This document shows, piece by piece, positions 1-8,994 of a stretch of 64,000 bases of DNA. A program made the translations under genes and the position numbers. The notes beneath the pieces were generated by a model. It worked only from the letters and a program-made list of their open reading frames with translations. It had not been told where the DNA came from and did no database searches. Source of the stretch: an uncultured Sphingomonadaceae bacterium (GTDB lineage: Bacteria > Pseudomonadota > Alphaproteobacteria > Sphingomonadales > Sphingomonadaceae); assembly GCA_947493955.1 (NCBI GenBank), contig CANLSQ010000001.1:1550001-1614000 (forward strand), in the 5' to 3' direction. How positions within the stretch are numbered: position 1 is the stretch's first letter; every line of letters starts with the position of its first letter.

Positions 1-730
1 AGACCGGTTCACTGATATTCAAAAAGGCGCGTGCTTCGTCGAGCGGCATGGCCAGTATCTTTTCAATATCATAATAAGCCAGCCTCTTGGCCGCCTTACC
101 AAGTTTTTGACCCTCGCGAACGGCTTTCAAGACGGGAGCATCGGACGGTGCCTGCTTCTTCATTTCCAGTGCACCGGCATAAGCAATGAATAGAATTCCA
201 AGATTGGGGTTCTGACCATATGTGAAGGCCAGCACGCATTGTTCGCCCAAAGCATCGCGGCCATAGCCGGTCAGGACATGCAGCAAATCATGCGTATCGC
301 GCATCCGGTCGCCAAACCATTCGGTAACATCGTTGCGCTTTTCATAGTTCGCGCCGTAGCGGTCAAACTCAGCCACCAGTCCGGCAGCGGTCAGGCCTTC
401 TTTTTCCATGAAACGAACATAGGCCTGCCCCAGGCTGTCGGCAGGAAGCTCCCGCAGCTTGTCATGATTATCTAGCATGGTTGGCAAATCGACATTGCGC
501 TCCATCAATTCCTGCGCATGCGGACTTTTCAAAAAGCGCTTGGCATTGCGAACAAAGGCTTTGCCCGCCAGCGCTTCAATAATGTGGAATACTTCCGCCG
601 TATCTTCCTTGTCCGCAATCAGGTTACGGAAATGACGAAACGCCTTGACCGGACGGATGCCCGGCGTGGAATGCTCAAGATTGAGAAGAGGCATATCCGC
701 TGGAGAGATGGCTTGGGAAGAAGTCGTCAT
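1..730 (-). CDS. coq4: Coq4 family ubiquinone biosynthesis protein (3' end cut by window)
   Basis: The minus-strand frame opens at ATG 730 and stays open to base 1, so about 243 codons are visible and the C-terminus is missing. Residues 147-163 carry the Coq4 metal-binding signature HDxxH followed by GYGRDALGE (H147, D148, H151, E163). Coq4 proteins take part in the C1 decarboxylation/hydroxylation step of ubiquinone synthesis; that role is family knowledge. The sequence upstream has a good sigma-70-like promoter overlapping a perfect palindrome (see separate entry). The gene is divergent from the nitroreductase at 926. The family call is firm because the metal motif and the surrounding helical blocks are all intact. 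Confidence 0.85.
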   Translation of the reverse strand, partial: MTTSSQAISPADMPLLNLEHSTPGIRPVKAFRHFRNLIADKEDTAEVFHIIEALAGKAFVRNAKRFLKSPHAQELMERNVDLPTMLDNHDKLRELPADSLGQAYVRFMEKEGLTAAGLVAEFDRYGANYEKRNDVTEWFGDRMRDTHDLLHVLTGYGRDALGEQCVLAFTYGQNPNLGILFIAYAGALEMKKQAPSDAPVLKAVREGQKLGKAAKRLAYYDIEKILAMPLDEARAFLNISEPV

Positions 731-764
731 AAAATGAATCGCTTTATTGTCTATTGTTATACGC

Positions 765-793
765 CTGATAACGACTACTGACATTAATGTCAA
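765..793 (-). promoter_or_regulatory. Promoter of coq4 with palindromic operator
   Basis: Reading the minus strand, TTGACA (793-788) and TATCAG (770-765) are separated by exactly 17 bases, a good sigma-70 match 35 bases upstream of the coq4 ATG. The -35 box lies inside the perfect 14-bp palindrome TGACATTAATGTCA (779-792), which looks like a dimeric repressor site. The regulator is not identifiable from this window. Confidence 0.55.
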
Positions 794-925
794 TAATGAT
801 ATTTTCTTTCCTACTATGCAGCTCATGGCTATGACAGCGCAGACCAATCCGGCTCACGCATGCCCGGCAAAATCGGGTGTGATTTGTGTGAACTTTGGAA
901 TTTAACATTCGCCAAGGAATCAGCG

Positions 926-1600
926 ATGAAACCCCATGATACCCTGCCCTATACCGAGTTGCCGGACTATTCCGACGAGGAACGCGTGGCACGATCCAGA
1001 GCTTTTTATGACAGCCTGAAATTGCGGCGCACTTGCCGCTATTTCAGTGATGAAACCATTCCGCGTGCTGTGATCGAGAATGCATTACTGGCTGCTGGCA
1101 CTGCGCCAAATGGTGCCAATCATCAGCCATGGCATTTTGCTGTCATAGAGTCTGTGGCCAAGAAAAAGGCGCTGCGCGAAGCCGCCGAACAGGAAGAGCG
1201 AGAATTTTACGAAAACAAAGCCAGCGACGAGTGGCTGGAAGCACTTGGCCCGCTCGGCACCGATGCGGACAAACCGTTTCTTGAGATAGCGCCCTATCTT
1301 ATTGTCATATTCGGTCAGCGTAAGGGCGGCATGATGCCCGGCGAGATGAAGCAAAACTATTATGTCAACGAAAGCGTCGGCATAGCCGCCGGCATGCTGA
1401 TCACCGCGCTGCATGATGCCGGTCTCGCTACCCTCACCCACACGCCCAATCCAATGAAGTTTCTAAACGAGCTTTGCGAGCGGCCAGCCAATGAGAAACC
1501 AATGATGGTACTGGTGGTCGGCAAGCCTGCCTCAGATGCCACTATCCCCGTTCATGCGACATATAAAAAACCGCTGGATCAAATTGCCAGCTGGCTTTGA
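926..1600 (+). CDS. Iodotyrosine deiodinase-like nitroreductase (FMN)
   Basis: A 224-residue nitroreductase-fold flavoprotein that resembles iodotyrosine deiodinase (IYD) over its whole length: the [10 protein letters not shown] strand near residue 35, the [13 protein letters not shown] loop (58-69) and the C-terminal KPLDQI. The IYD substrate-binding triad is matched with exact spacing: E91, Y95 and K116 (human E157, Y161, K182). This points to reductive dehalogenation of halotyrosine-type phenols rather than generic nitroreduction, which is inference. ATG 926 is preferred over an upstream ATG at 860 because AAGGAA (914-919) sits just before it. It is a single gene between coq4 (divergent) and a DUF418 protein. 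Confidence 0.85.
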   Translation: MKPHDTLPYTELPDYSDEERVARSRAFYDSLKLRRTCRYFSDETIPRAVIENALLAAGTAPNGANHQPWHFAVIESVAKKKALREAAEQEEREFYENKASDEWLEALGPLGTDADKPFLEIAPYLIVIFGQRKGGMMPGEMKQNYYVNESVGIAAGMLITALHDAGLATLTHTPNPMKFLNELCERPANEKPMMVLVVGKPASDATIPVHATYKKPLDQIASWL

Positions 1601-1642
1601 AAATATCTATTCCATTCTGGTTGACCCAGCGAAAGAGATAAA

Positions 1643-2890
1643 ATGAACGCCCCGGAAACCACACGCTATTTAACCCTGGACGCTTTGCGCGGCTTTGCTG
1701 TCATGGGTATATTGCTGATGAACATTATCGCCTTTTCCATGCCGGAAATGGCTTATATGAGCCCCTCCGTTTACGGTGGTACGGACACACCAGATGTCAT
1801 CGCCTGGTTGCTGTCTTTCCTCTTCGTCGATGGCAAGATGCGGGGGCTGTTCACCATCCTGTTTGGTGCGAGCATGATGCTGGTCATCGAGCGCGCTCAA
1901 GCCAAGGGAGAAAATCCGGCGAAGGTCCACTATTCGCGCATGCTCTGGTTGGCATTATTTGGTTTAGCGCATTATTTTCTGATCTGGTGGGGCGATATCC
2001 TGTTTCTCTATGCGATAATCGGTTGCGTCGCATTCCTGGTGGCCCATTGGGACAGTAAACGGCTCATACGTATTGGATTGCTCATCTATTGCGTAGGGTT
2101 TGTAGTCTTTCTGCTGTTCACGGGCAGCCTGATCTACCTGCAAGCTCTTGCAATAGAGGCTGGGCCCGGTTCCGCCATGGACATGGAATATCAGGAGGCA
2201 ATGAAAGACATCGCGACCAGCGCATCTGCACTGACCAAAGATATCGCCATTCATCAGGGTAGTTACACAACTATATTTGCGGACAAACTCGCCGAACACT
2301 GGTGGGGTCCAATCGGTATGGTGTTGATGAGTTTTCCAGAAACTCTGCCGTTCATGATGATCGGCATGGCGCTTTACAAAAACCGCTTCATGACCGGTGA
2401 ATGGCAAACGGCGCGCTACAAGAAATTCGGCATCGGTTTCACGTTCATGGGACTCCTGCTGCTGGTTCCATTGGCGGCCTTGATGATATTAAATCAATTC
2501 GATCCGCTGATCGACTTTAACAGCAGTGTCGCCTGGTCGATGCCATCGCGCCTGATGATGACAATTGGTTATGCGGCCTTGTTCATTTTGCTGATCAAGG
2601 CTCTCTCTAACAATCCCTTGCTGCACCGGATCGCAGCCGCCGGACGCGTGGCCTTTTCCAACTATATCGGCACCAGTATATTGATGACCTTTATCTTTTA
2701 CGGCTGGGGCCTGGGTCTTTATGGTCAGATAGATCGTGCCGAACTCTATCTATTCGTGCCCAGCGCGTGGATTATCATGCTGCTCTGGTCCAAACCGTGG
2801 CTGATGCGCTTTCGCTATGGTCCATTGGAATGGCTGTGGAGATCGCTGTCACGGTTTGAGATTCAGCCATTGAAAATCAACAGATCTTAA
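1643..2890 (+). CDS. DUF418 domain-containing membrane protein
   Basis: A 415-residue polytopic membrane protein. The N-terminus (TLDALRGFAVMGILLMNI, from about residue 11) is the hallmark of the DUF418/COG2311 family, which is related to acyltransferase-3-like membrane proteins. The C-terminal DUF418 part runs from roughly residue 240 to the end, with the typical F-SNYIGTSI and GPLEWLWR segments. About 8-10 hydrophobic helices are visible. The biochemical role of the family is not settled. It starts 42 bases after the nitroreductase stop, so the two could be co-transcribed. Confidence 0.85.
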   Translation: MNAPETTRYLTLDALRGFAVMGILLMNIIAFSMPEMAYMSPSVYGGTDTPDVIAWLLSFLFVDGKMRGLFTILFGASMMLVIERAQAKGENPAKVHYSRMLWLALFGLAHYFLIWWGDILFLYAIIGCVAFLVAHWDSKRLIRIGLLIYCVGFVVFLLFTGSLIYLQALAIEAGPGSAMDMEYQEAMKDIATSASALTKDIAIHQGSYTTIFADKLAEHWWGPIGMVLMSFPETLPFMMIGMALYKNRFMTGEWQTARYKKFGIGFTFMGLLLLVPLAALMILNQFDPLIDFNSSVAWSMPSRLMMTIGYAALFILLIKALSNNPLLHRIAAAGRVAFSNYIGTSILMTFIFYGWGLGLYGQIDRAELYLFVPSAWIIMLLWSKPWLMRFRYGPLEWLWRSLSRFEIQPLKINRS

Positions 2891-2956
2891 ACAAGTGCGT
2901 TTTTGCTATTGCGATCTATTCTCATTAGCCTTATACGAGTCGTGTAAGGAGCCCAA

Positions 2957-3127
2957 ATGGTTGTTTGTGTCTGCAATGCGATAAAGGAAAAAGACCTGCG
3001 AGCCGCGGTGCGCAACGGGTCTGAGAAGCCGAGCGAAGTCTATGCCGAACTCGGACGGAAACCAAAATGCGGCCAATGCCTGTCGTTTGCGCGAACCATT
3101 ATCGAAAACGAAGTTGCGACCGCTTAG
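2957..3127 (+). CDS. bfd: Bacterioferritin-associated ferredoxin
   Basis: A small gene of 56 residues. It has the BFD-like [2Fe-2S] pattern: C-V-C near residues 4-6 and C-G-Q-C near residues 38-41, and the fold begins with VCVCNAI as in Bfd. Bfd docks on bacterioferritin and reduces its heme so that stored iron can be released. AAGGAG (2946-2951) lies 5 bases before the ATG. bfr follows 119 bases downstream on the same strand, the standard functional pair. Identification is confident from the cysteine spacing plus this linkage. Confidence 0.92.
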   Translation: MVVCVCNAIKEKDLRAAVRNGSEKPSEVYAELGRKPKCGQCLSFARTIIENEVATA

Positions 3128-3174
3128 CATTCTCTTTATCAAATCATTGAAATAATTGGCTTTTCTTGGGAACA

Positions 3175-3193
3175 AGCCCTTCCCTACAGGGCT
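3175..3193. repeat. Hairpin between bfd and bfr
   Basis: AGCCCT (3175-3180) and AGGGCT (3188-3193) form a 6-bp stem with a 7-base loop in the bfd-bfr spacer. No T-run follows on either strand, so it is not an obvious intrinsic terminator. It may only affect mRNA processing. Confidence 0.3.
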
Positions 3194-3246
3194 GCGCTCG
3201 TGTATAGCGCTAACTAACAGATTTCCCCATCGAAAAGGATTACGCC

Positions 3247-3723
3247 ATGAAGGGTGACGCAAAGGTCATTGATTATTTGAATGAAGCGCTGAAAAACGAA
3301 CTGACGGCGATCAACCAATATTTCTTGCACAGCAAGATGCTGGACAATTGGGGCGTCAGCAAATTGGCCAAGTTTGAATATGAAGAATCCATCGACGAGA
3401 TGAAACATGCCGACAAGCTGGCTGAACGGATCTTGTTCCTCGATGGCCTGCCCAACTTCCAGCTACTGGGTCGATTGAAAATCGGCGAATCTGTGGAAGA
3501 AATCCTGAAAGCCGATTTGGCGCTGGAGCACGAAGCACTACCACCTCTAAAAGATGGCATAGAATATTGCGAAAAAGTACGCGACTATGTGACGCGCGAT
3601 CTGTTTGCTGAAATTCTCGAAAGTGAAGAAGAGCATGTCGACACGCTAGAGAAGCAGTTTGACATGATCGAGCGCATGGGCATCGAAAACTATGTCCAGT
3701 TGCAGTCAGAACCGGCGGAGTAA
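3247..3723 (+). CDS. bfr: Bacterioferritin
   Basis: A 158-residue heme-containing ferritin, the same length as the E. coli protein. All ferroxidase-centre ligands are in register: E18, E51, H54, E94, E127 and H130. M52, the axial heme ligand shared by two subunits, is present. It forms 24-mers that oxidise and store iron in the cytoplasm. It lies downstream of bfd, so storage and mobilisation are encoded together. The ATG is preceded by AAAAGGATTACGCC, giving AAGGA as ribosome-binding site. It ends 11 bases from the convergent Hpt gene. Confidence 0.97.
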   Translation: MKGDAKVIDYLNEALKNELTAINQYFLHSKMLDNWGVSKLAKFEYEESIDEMKHADKLAERILFLDGLPNFQLLGRLKIGESVEEILKADLALEHEALPPLKDGIEYCEKVRDYVTRDLFAEILESEEEHVDTLEKQFDMIERMGIENYVQLQSEPAE

Positions 3724-3734
3724 ATCATTCAGCC

Positions 3735-4166
3735 CTAGCCGAGATGGTTGGTAAGACCGGTTGAACGGCGTCCAGCCTCAGCAGGCTGGCGCTGTACTAC
3801 CGGACTCGTTTCATGCTCCAATATTGGCATTGTTTCCTCAAACAGGGGGCGCAAGCCAACAACCTGCTCTATTATTTCGTCCGGTGTCTGTTGATGCTCA
3901 ACACATTTACGTGCGGTCATTTCGATGAGTTCGGCCAAAGCGGCCAACCGGATCGCGCCAAATTGCAGCGACTCTCCTTTTAGCTTGTGCGCCGGCATGA
4001 CGACCTGGGCTGCGTCCTTGGCGCGTAGAGCAGCTTCGATCTTGACGATCGATTGCGCTCCATCTTCGCGGAAATAGCCCAATATGCGAACAAAATCAGG
4101 CCCAAGCGAAGATCGCGTTTCGCTATAGACCGCCCAGTCAATCAGTTCGCTATCAAGCTGCGTCAA
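3735..4166 (-). CDS. Hpt (histidine phosphotransfer) domain protein
   Basis: A 143-residue single-domain phosphotransfer protein. The phospho-accepting histidine is H60 in AHKLKGES, the usual Hpt motif, within a helical bundle spanning about residues 15-115. The last 25 residues look disordered (proline-, arginine- and threonine-rich). It would relay phosphate between receiver domains of a multistep phosphorelay. No histidine kinase or response regulator lies nearby, so its partners are unknown. The 133-bp gap to der shows no feature I can support. Confidence 0.8.
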   Translation of the reverse strand: MTQLDSELIDWAVYSETRSSLGPDFVRILGYFREDGAQSIVKIEAALRAKDAAQVVMPAHKLKGESLQFGAIRLAALAELIEMTARKCVEHQQTPDEIIEQVVGLRPLFEETMPILEHETSPVVQRQPAEAGRRSTGLTNHLG

Positions 4167-4299
4167 AGATCATATCCCTAAGAGAAACAAATGAAACATA
4201 CTCTTAGGCGAAAGTTTAGAACCCAAACTGTAAAGACTTGGTTATCAACATGGAAAAATAATTAACCATAACGCGGAATTGATGGAATGAACCAAGCTA

Positions 4300-5691
4300 T
4301 CAATCTTTGTCATGATATGGGTTTTTGGGAGATCTTATGATCAGCCGCACCGGCACACCGCCAAAACCCAGCTCGCGGCGGATACCATTGATGAGATATC
4401 TGCGATAACTCTCTGGCAAGTCATCCACACGCGTTCCGAAAATCACAAATGAAGGTGGTCTTGTCTTGGCCTGCGTAATGTAACGTAGCTTGATCCGCTT
4501 TCCACCCGGTGCCGGCGGCGGATTATCCTCGATCGCATCTTCAAACCAGCGGTTGAGTTTTCCCGTCGCAACCCGCTGCGACCAAATCCGCCGGCTGTTG
4601 AATGCCGCTTTCATCAGCTGGTCGATTCCCTTGCCGGTAAAAGCAGAAACAGCGATAAGCGGCACGTCTCGCACCTGTGCCAGACCATCGTCCAAGGCAG
4701 CACGAATGCCGTTGAAGAGCTTGCTCGGCCCCTCCGCGACATCCCATTTGTTGATCGCAATGACCAGACAGCGTCCTTCTTGAATAGCCTGGTCAGCGAT
4801 ACGCAAATCCTGCGCCTCAAGTCCTTTTGTGGCATCAAGCAGAAGCACGACGACTTCAGCGAAATCTATCGCCCGCTTGGCATCGGCGACCGACAGTTTT
4901 TCCAGCTTGTCATTGACCTTGGCACGCTTGCGCATGCCAGCCGTGTCAATCAACCGGACCCGCCGATCCGGTTCAATGCCATCAAGCTTTTCATCCTCGG
5001 TCAGCGCATCATCATGCCAGACCCATTCGACAGCGATACTATCACGGGTAATCCCCGCTTCAGGGCCAGTAATCAACCGGTCCTCGTCGAGCATCTTGTT
5101 GATCAATGTCGATTTACCCGCATTGGGTCGTCCCACGATGGCCAATTTAAGGGGAGCCGCTTCATCAACCGGTTCGTCCTGTGCTGCGGCCTCAAAGGCC
5201 TCAACATAAGGACGCACTGCCTGAAACAGATCAGCAATGCCGTCACCATGTTCTGCGCTCAGCGCAATCGGATCGCCAAAGCCCAGAGAATAACTTTCCA
5301 AAATTCCGGATTCTGCAGCCCTGCCTTCGGCTTTGTTGACCAACAATATGACTGGCGTTTTGGAACCCCGCAACCAGCGGGCAATTTCTTCGTCGAGCGG
5401 TGTCAGACCCGCTCGACCATCGATAACGAACAAGGCCAGCTCCGCCCCGGAAACCGCCATTTCCGTCTGATGTCGCATCCGTCCGGGAAGGCTCTTTGCA
5501 TCTTCATCTTCATAACCGGCTGTGTCGATAATGTTGAACTCTAGCCCCAGCAGATTGGCTACGCCCTCGCGCCGGTCACGTGTCACGCCAGGGCGATCAT
5601 CGACAAGCGCCAGCTTCTTGCCAACGAGCCTGTTGAAAAGCGTAGACTTGCCAACATTGGGCCGCCCGATAATTGCAATATTGGGCAGCAT
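4300..5691 (-). CDS. der: Ribosome biogenesis GTPase Der (EngA)
   Basis: A 463-residue protein with two tandem Era-like GTPase domains and a C-terminal KH-like domain. The first G domain shows GRPNVGKST at residues 9-17, DTAG at 56-59 and NKAE at 119-122. The second starts with GRPNAGKST at 187-195, and NKWD follows. Der acts in 50S subunit maturation and is essential in most bacteria. It sits 30 bases downstream of bamB in the widely conserved yfgM-bamB-der order, so it is probably co-transcribed with them. Confidence 0.97.
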   Translation of the reverse strand: MLPNIAIIGRPNVGKSTLFNRLVGKKLALVDDRPGVTRDRREGVANLLGLEFNIIDTAGYEDEDAKSLPGRMRHQTEMAVSGAELALFVIDGRAGLTPLDEEIARWLRGSKTPVILLVNKAEGRAAESGILESYSLGFGDPIALSAEHGDGIADLFQAVRPYVEAFEAAAQDEPVDEAAPLKLAIVGRPNAGKSTLINKMLDEDRLITGPEAGITRDSIAVEWVWHDDALTEDEKLDGIEPDRRVRLIDTAGMRKRAKVNDKLEKLSVADAKRAIDFAEVVVLLLDATKGLEAQDLRIADQAIQEGRCLVIAINKWDVAEGPSKLFNGIRAALDDGLAQVRDVPLIAVSAFTGKGIDQLMKAAFNSRRIWSQRVATGKLNRWFEDAIEDNPPPAPGGKRIKLRYITQAKTRPPSFVIFGTRVDDLPESYRRYLINGIRRELGFGGVPVRLIIRSPKNPYHDKD

Positions 5692-5721
5692 GGAGCCGTT
5701 CCCGTTCCTTATCTAATATCC

Positions 5722-7068
5722 TTAGCGAAACGCCGAAATGCGGCCGCTATTGTCTAATATGTAGAGCATTCCGTCCGCTACGATTGGAGGCAGGGATACG
5801 CCTTGCTTCAGATCAAACAAGGTCGTGCTGCTGCCTTCTTCCAATGAGACAGAAACCAGATCGCCTTCGGTGCTTGCGACAATCAGGCGATTGCCAGCCA
5901 ATACCGGGCCAGTCCAGTTGATCGGATTTTTCTTCTTTTCTTCGTTGCGGTAGGCCGCCAATTGACTGATCCACCGCACTTTTCCGGTCGGCCGGGCTAT
6001 GCACAAAAGCTTCGCATCGTCGGTCAGCACAAATACCCATTCTCCGGAGACCACAGGAGTTGCGATGCCAGCGATGTTCAGCTCCCAGATACGCTGTCCC
6101 GTGACCAGTTCGTAAGCCGCCATCCGGCCGCCCTGCCCCAATGCGAAAACACGTCCGCGATCAATGACCGGGTCAGCATCAATGTCCGACAGGGTAGCAA
6201 CAGATGTTGAAATGCTGGTCCGCGCCAGTGCATCATTCCAGAGATTACGTCCATTTTCATAGCGATAGGCCGTTAACTCACCGGATGAATAGCCGGCAAT
6301 GACAGTGCCCTGCGCCGCTGCGGGTGCAGCAACACCAAAGATACCGGCCAGACCAACAGTCCCAGCCTCATTCCATTGCACCGCACCATCAGCCTGACTC
6401 AGTGCATAAATCTGGTTATCCTGAGTCATGACATAGACATTGCCATTGGAGATCGTCGGTGCTCCGCGTAGCGGACCCGCTGGCCGGACTTTCCAGACCT
6501 GACTACCATCCGCTGCATTGAGAGCAACGACATCACCGACCCCATTGGTGGCATAAACCATTGTCCCCGCAGCGCTGGCACCTCCGCCAAAGCGAGAAGG
6601 CTTGCCATCGCTTTGCACTTCGATTTGCGTCGACCAGACTTTCGCGCCGGTTTTGGCATCAAAAGCATGTACCATGGCCCGGGTATCAACGACGAACAGA
6701 CGTCCACCAGATACCACCGGAGCAGCGGCCAGCCGCTCTCTCTTGTTGGTTCCACTAACGTCAGCGGTCCAGACACGCGTTGAAGCCGAGCCCAACGCAA
6801 CATGTCCCACCGATTTCCCGGCATTACCTCCAGACTGAGCCCAATCAGTATTCGCGCGAGGTGCCGGAACAATAACCGAGATACCAGCCAAGGCTGGATC
6901 TACCTCAGCACCGCTTTCGCCGGTCAGAATGTTGGTCCGTTTACCCAAGGTCGGTGTGTCGTTTTTCTTGTCGTCTCCACCACCCAAAACGGCGCAACCG
7001 GACAATAAGGAAACAGCTAACAGTCCAGCACAAAACTTGGAGATATGCTTGTTTTTAACCGAAATCAT
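5722..7068 (-). CDS. bamB: Outer membrane assembly lipoprotein BamB (PQQ-like beta-propeller)
   Basis: A 448-residue lipoprotein: a short N-terminal hydrophobic stretch ends in the lipobox LLSGC (lipidated Cys about residue 25). Repeated propeller blades follow, with AxDxxTGxxxW-type motifs (for example FDAKTGAKVWSTQ and LNAADGSQVWKV). BamB is the BamA-binding accessory subunit of the outer-membrane beta-barrel assembly machine, exposed in the periplasm. The ATG overlaps the stop of the upstream YfgM-like gene by one base (TAATG), which suggests translational coupling. Order with der matches E. coli. Confidence 0.93.
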   Translation of the reverse strand: MISVKNKHISKFCAGLLAVSLLSGCAVLGGGDDKKNDTPTLGKRTNILTGESGAEVDPALAGISVIVPAPRANTDWAQSGGNAGKSVGHVALGSASTRVWTADVSGTNKRERLAAAPVVSGGRLFVVDTRAMVHAFDAKTGAKVWSTQIEVQSDGKPSRFGGGASAAGTMVYATNGVGDVVALNAADGSQVWKVRPAGPLRGAPTISNGNVYVMTQDNQIYALSQADGAVQWNEAGTVGLAGIFGVAAPAAAQGTVIAGYSSGELTAYRYENGRNLWNDALARTSISTSVATLSDIDADPVIDRGRVFALGQGGRMAAYELVTGQRIWELNIAGIATPVVSGEWVFVLTDDAKLLCIARPTGKVRWISQLAAYRNEEKKKNPINWTGPVLAGNRLIVASTEGDLVSVSLEEGSSTTLFDLKQGVSLPPIVADGMLYILDNSGRISAFR

Positions 7069-7844
7069 TACTCTGTCTCTCCCTCACTCGCTGCCGGTTC
7101 TGCTGTTTCGGCGGCGGGATTAATCTCTCCATCGGTGTCCAGTTCAACCGCGTCTATTCCTTGTACACCAGCCATCTGCAAAGCACGTGACCGGATCGTT
7201 GGTGGCACATTGTCATCCTTCGCAAGTTGCGCAAATAGCGGTCCTGCCAGATCTGTCTTTTCCAAATTCAAATAGGACAACGCAACCATTTCACCGGCAC
7301 TACCAAACCATGGATTGCCTGGCACCGCGAGCGGTTTCAGCCGGTCGATCACTGCCTGTGGCTCCAGCGTGTCAAATTCAGCTGTCGTCTGACGGATGAG
7401 CGCAAGATCACGAAATGGTTGTGGTAACTCTGAATCATCTACAATCGCCTGATACCCGGCAATGGCAGCTTTCGCGTCCTGTTTCTCCAGCGCAATATTC
7501 GCCTGCATCAGTTTAGCTGCGGCTTTATATCCTTCCTGATTCGCTTCTTCCAACGATTTCAGGGCTGTTGCCGCGCCATCAAGGTTATTCCGCTTCACGC
7601 TATCGATAGCAGCGACATATTCCTCACTGCGCACCCCAGATTCTTCTTCCAGACTGTTATTATAGAATATCCAGCCGGCCAGCGAGGCCAAGCCGACGAC
7701 AACAGCCACACCAATTCCGATGCCATAACGGCGCCCGAAATTTTTCAGATCGTCCTCTCGAACAGCATCATCCACCTCACGCATGAACACCTGTTCCTGA
7801 CGGTCTGATTGTTCTTCCGGGGTATCTTTGTCGTCTTTGGCCAA
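7068..7844 (-). CDS. YfgM-like TPR membrane protein
   Basis: A 258-residue single-pass protein of the tetratricopeptide/YfgM type. It has a charged cytoplasmic N-terminus, one TM helix near residues 40-62 (IGVAVVVGLASLAGWIF) and then a periplasmic helical repeat region. The C-terminal 25 residues are acidic. I place the start at TTG 7844 because AAGGAGG (7856-7850) lies 5 bases upstream of it. An earlier in-frame TTG at 7859 would put this ribosome-binding site inside the gene. In E. coli YfgM links the Sec translocon to periplasmic chaperones. It overlaps bamB by one base. Confidence 0.8.
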   Translation of the reverse strand: MAKDDKDTPEEQSDRQEQVFMREVDDAVREDDLKNFGRRYGIGIGVAVVVGLASLAGWIFYNNSLEEESGVRSEEYVAAIDSVKRNNLDGAATALKSLEEANQEGYKAAAKLMQANIALEKQDAKAAIAGYQAIVDDSELPQPFRDLALIRQTTAEFDTLEPQAVIDRLKPLAVPGNPWFGSAGEMVALSYLNLEKTDLAGPLFAQLAKDDNVPPTIRSRALQMAGVQGIDAVELDTDGEINPAAETAEPAASEGETE

Positions 7845-7896
7845 CCTGGCCTCCTTCAATCTCTATTCTTTAGCAGGAAGCATCTATGTACCTCCC

Positions 7897-7925
7897 AAAA
7901 ATTCATCGCTAGTCCTTTAGCGATG
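7897..7925 (-). terminator. Probable terminator after panB
   Basis: CATCGCTA (7904-7911) and TAGCGATG (7918-7925) make a perfect 8-bp stem with a 6-base loop. Read on the minus strand it is followed by AATTTTT. It lies 74 bases beyond the panB stop and before yfgM, so panB may be a separate unit. The stem is only half GC, so strength is uncertain. Confidence 0.5.
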
Positions 7926-7998
7926 GCTCATGAAAAGTCCAAATATATCGTCCATTTCCGAATGCTGAACAATTGGTTGTTAAAACACGGGTTTCATA

Positions 7999-8871
7999 TC
8001 ATTTTTTAGGTTGATAAAGTTGATCAGGGCCTGGAAAACTGCGGTTTCGAACTTCCTCTGCATAGCTTTCTGCAGCCTGTTCGATATTTTCCGAAATATT
8101 GTGATAGCGTTTCACAAAACGCGCGGTGCGTTCGAACATTCCCAACATGTCTTCTGTCACCAGCACCTGACCATCACACTGGGCCGAAGCCCCTATGCCG
8201 ATCACCGGTACTTCGACGCTTTTGGTCACGGAAATGGCAATCGGCTCCAGCACGCCCTCAGCAACCATTGCAAAGGCACCAGCGTCGGCTACCGCGGTGG
8301 CATCGGCGAGGATCTTTTCATGCTCCTCTTGGGTGCGGCCTCGTGCAGCATAACCGCCCAGTGCGTTTACGGCCTGTGGTGTCAGACCGATATGCGCCAT
8401 GACCGGAATACCGCGCTGCGACAGGAAAGAAATAGTGGAAGCCATCGATTGGCCGCCCTCCAGCTTCACCGCTGCGCATCCGGTTTCCGCCATGATCCTG
8501 CTGGCTGATTCAAACGCCTGTTCCGGTGATTTCTCATAAGAACCGAAAGGCATATCGACGACAACGAGACTGTGATAGCTCCCTCGCACAACTGCAGCGC
8601 CATGATTACACATCATATCAAGGGTAACCGGTAAAGTGGACGGCAAACCGTAAATCACCTGGCCGAGCGAATCTCCCACAAGAAGCATGTCGCAGTGCGC
8701 ATCGAGCAATTGGGCTGTACGGGCGGTATAGGCGGTCAACATGACCAAAGGCTCTTCCGTTTTGCCCTCAAACTTTCGGCGTTGAACGGCCGGAACCGTC
8801 AACCGTTTCAACGGTTTAGGAGTCGGATTGGCACGGCTGGTCGAAGTGTCGAGTGTGAATGTTGTAGACAT
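7999..8871 (-). CDS. panB: 3-methyl-2-oxobutanoate hydroxymethyltransferase
   Basis: A 290-residue TIM-barrel enzyme, close to the usual length (about 265-290). It adds a hydroxymethyl group from methylene-tetrahydrofolate to alpha-ketoisovalerate to give ketopantoate, the first step of pantothenate and CoA synthesis. Diagnostic segments include [12 protein letters not shown] (Mg-binding Asp), [14 protein letters not shown] and the VPVIGIGAS strand. It precedes the yfgM-bamB-der cluster, separated by a probable terminator. No panC is in the window. Confidence 0.96.
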   Translation of the reverse strand: MSTTFTLDTSTSRANPTPKPLKRLTVPAVQRRKFEGKTEEPLVMLTAYTARTAQLLDAHCDMLLVGDSLGQVIYGLPSTLPVTLDMMCNHGAAVVRGSYHSLVVVDMPFGSYEKSPEQAFESASRIMAETGCAAVKLEGGQSMASTISFLSQRGIPVMAHIGLTPQAVNALGGYAARGRTQEEHEKILADATAVADAGAFAMVAEGVLEPIAISVTKSVEVPVIGIGASAQCDGQVLVTEDMLGMFERTARFVKRYHNISENIEQAAESYAEEVRNRSFPGPDQLYQPKK

Positions 8872-8994
8872 GACAGATTACATAACTCCCACGATGCAAT
8901 AAGGCCAGCGTTGCGTTTATTCGGAAAATGCGGCATCAAATAGGTCTCTCGCGACTCACCTTCACATTCCACCTCCAAACTATTGGAATTCCCT

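Noticed and set aside
2905-2940. Fur-box-like sequence upstream of bfd
   Set aside because: Only about 11 of 19 positions match the Fur consensus and the left half is poor; iron control of bfd-bfr is plausible but not supported here.
8983-8994. Upstream TTG start for the MFS gene
   Set aside because: Adds four residues without a ribosome-binding site; ATG 8995 gives the normal N-terminus.
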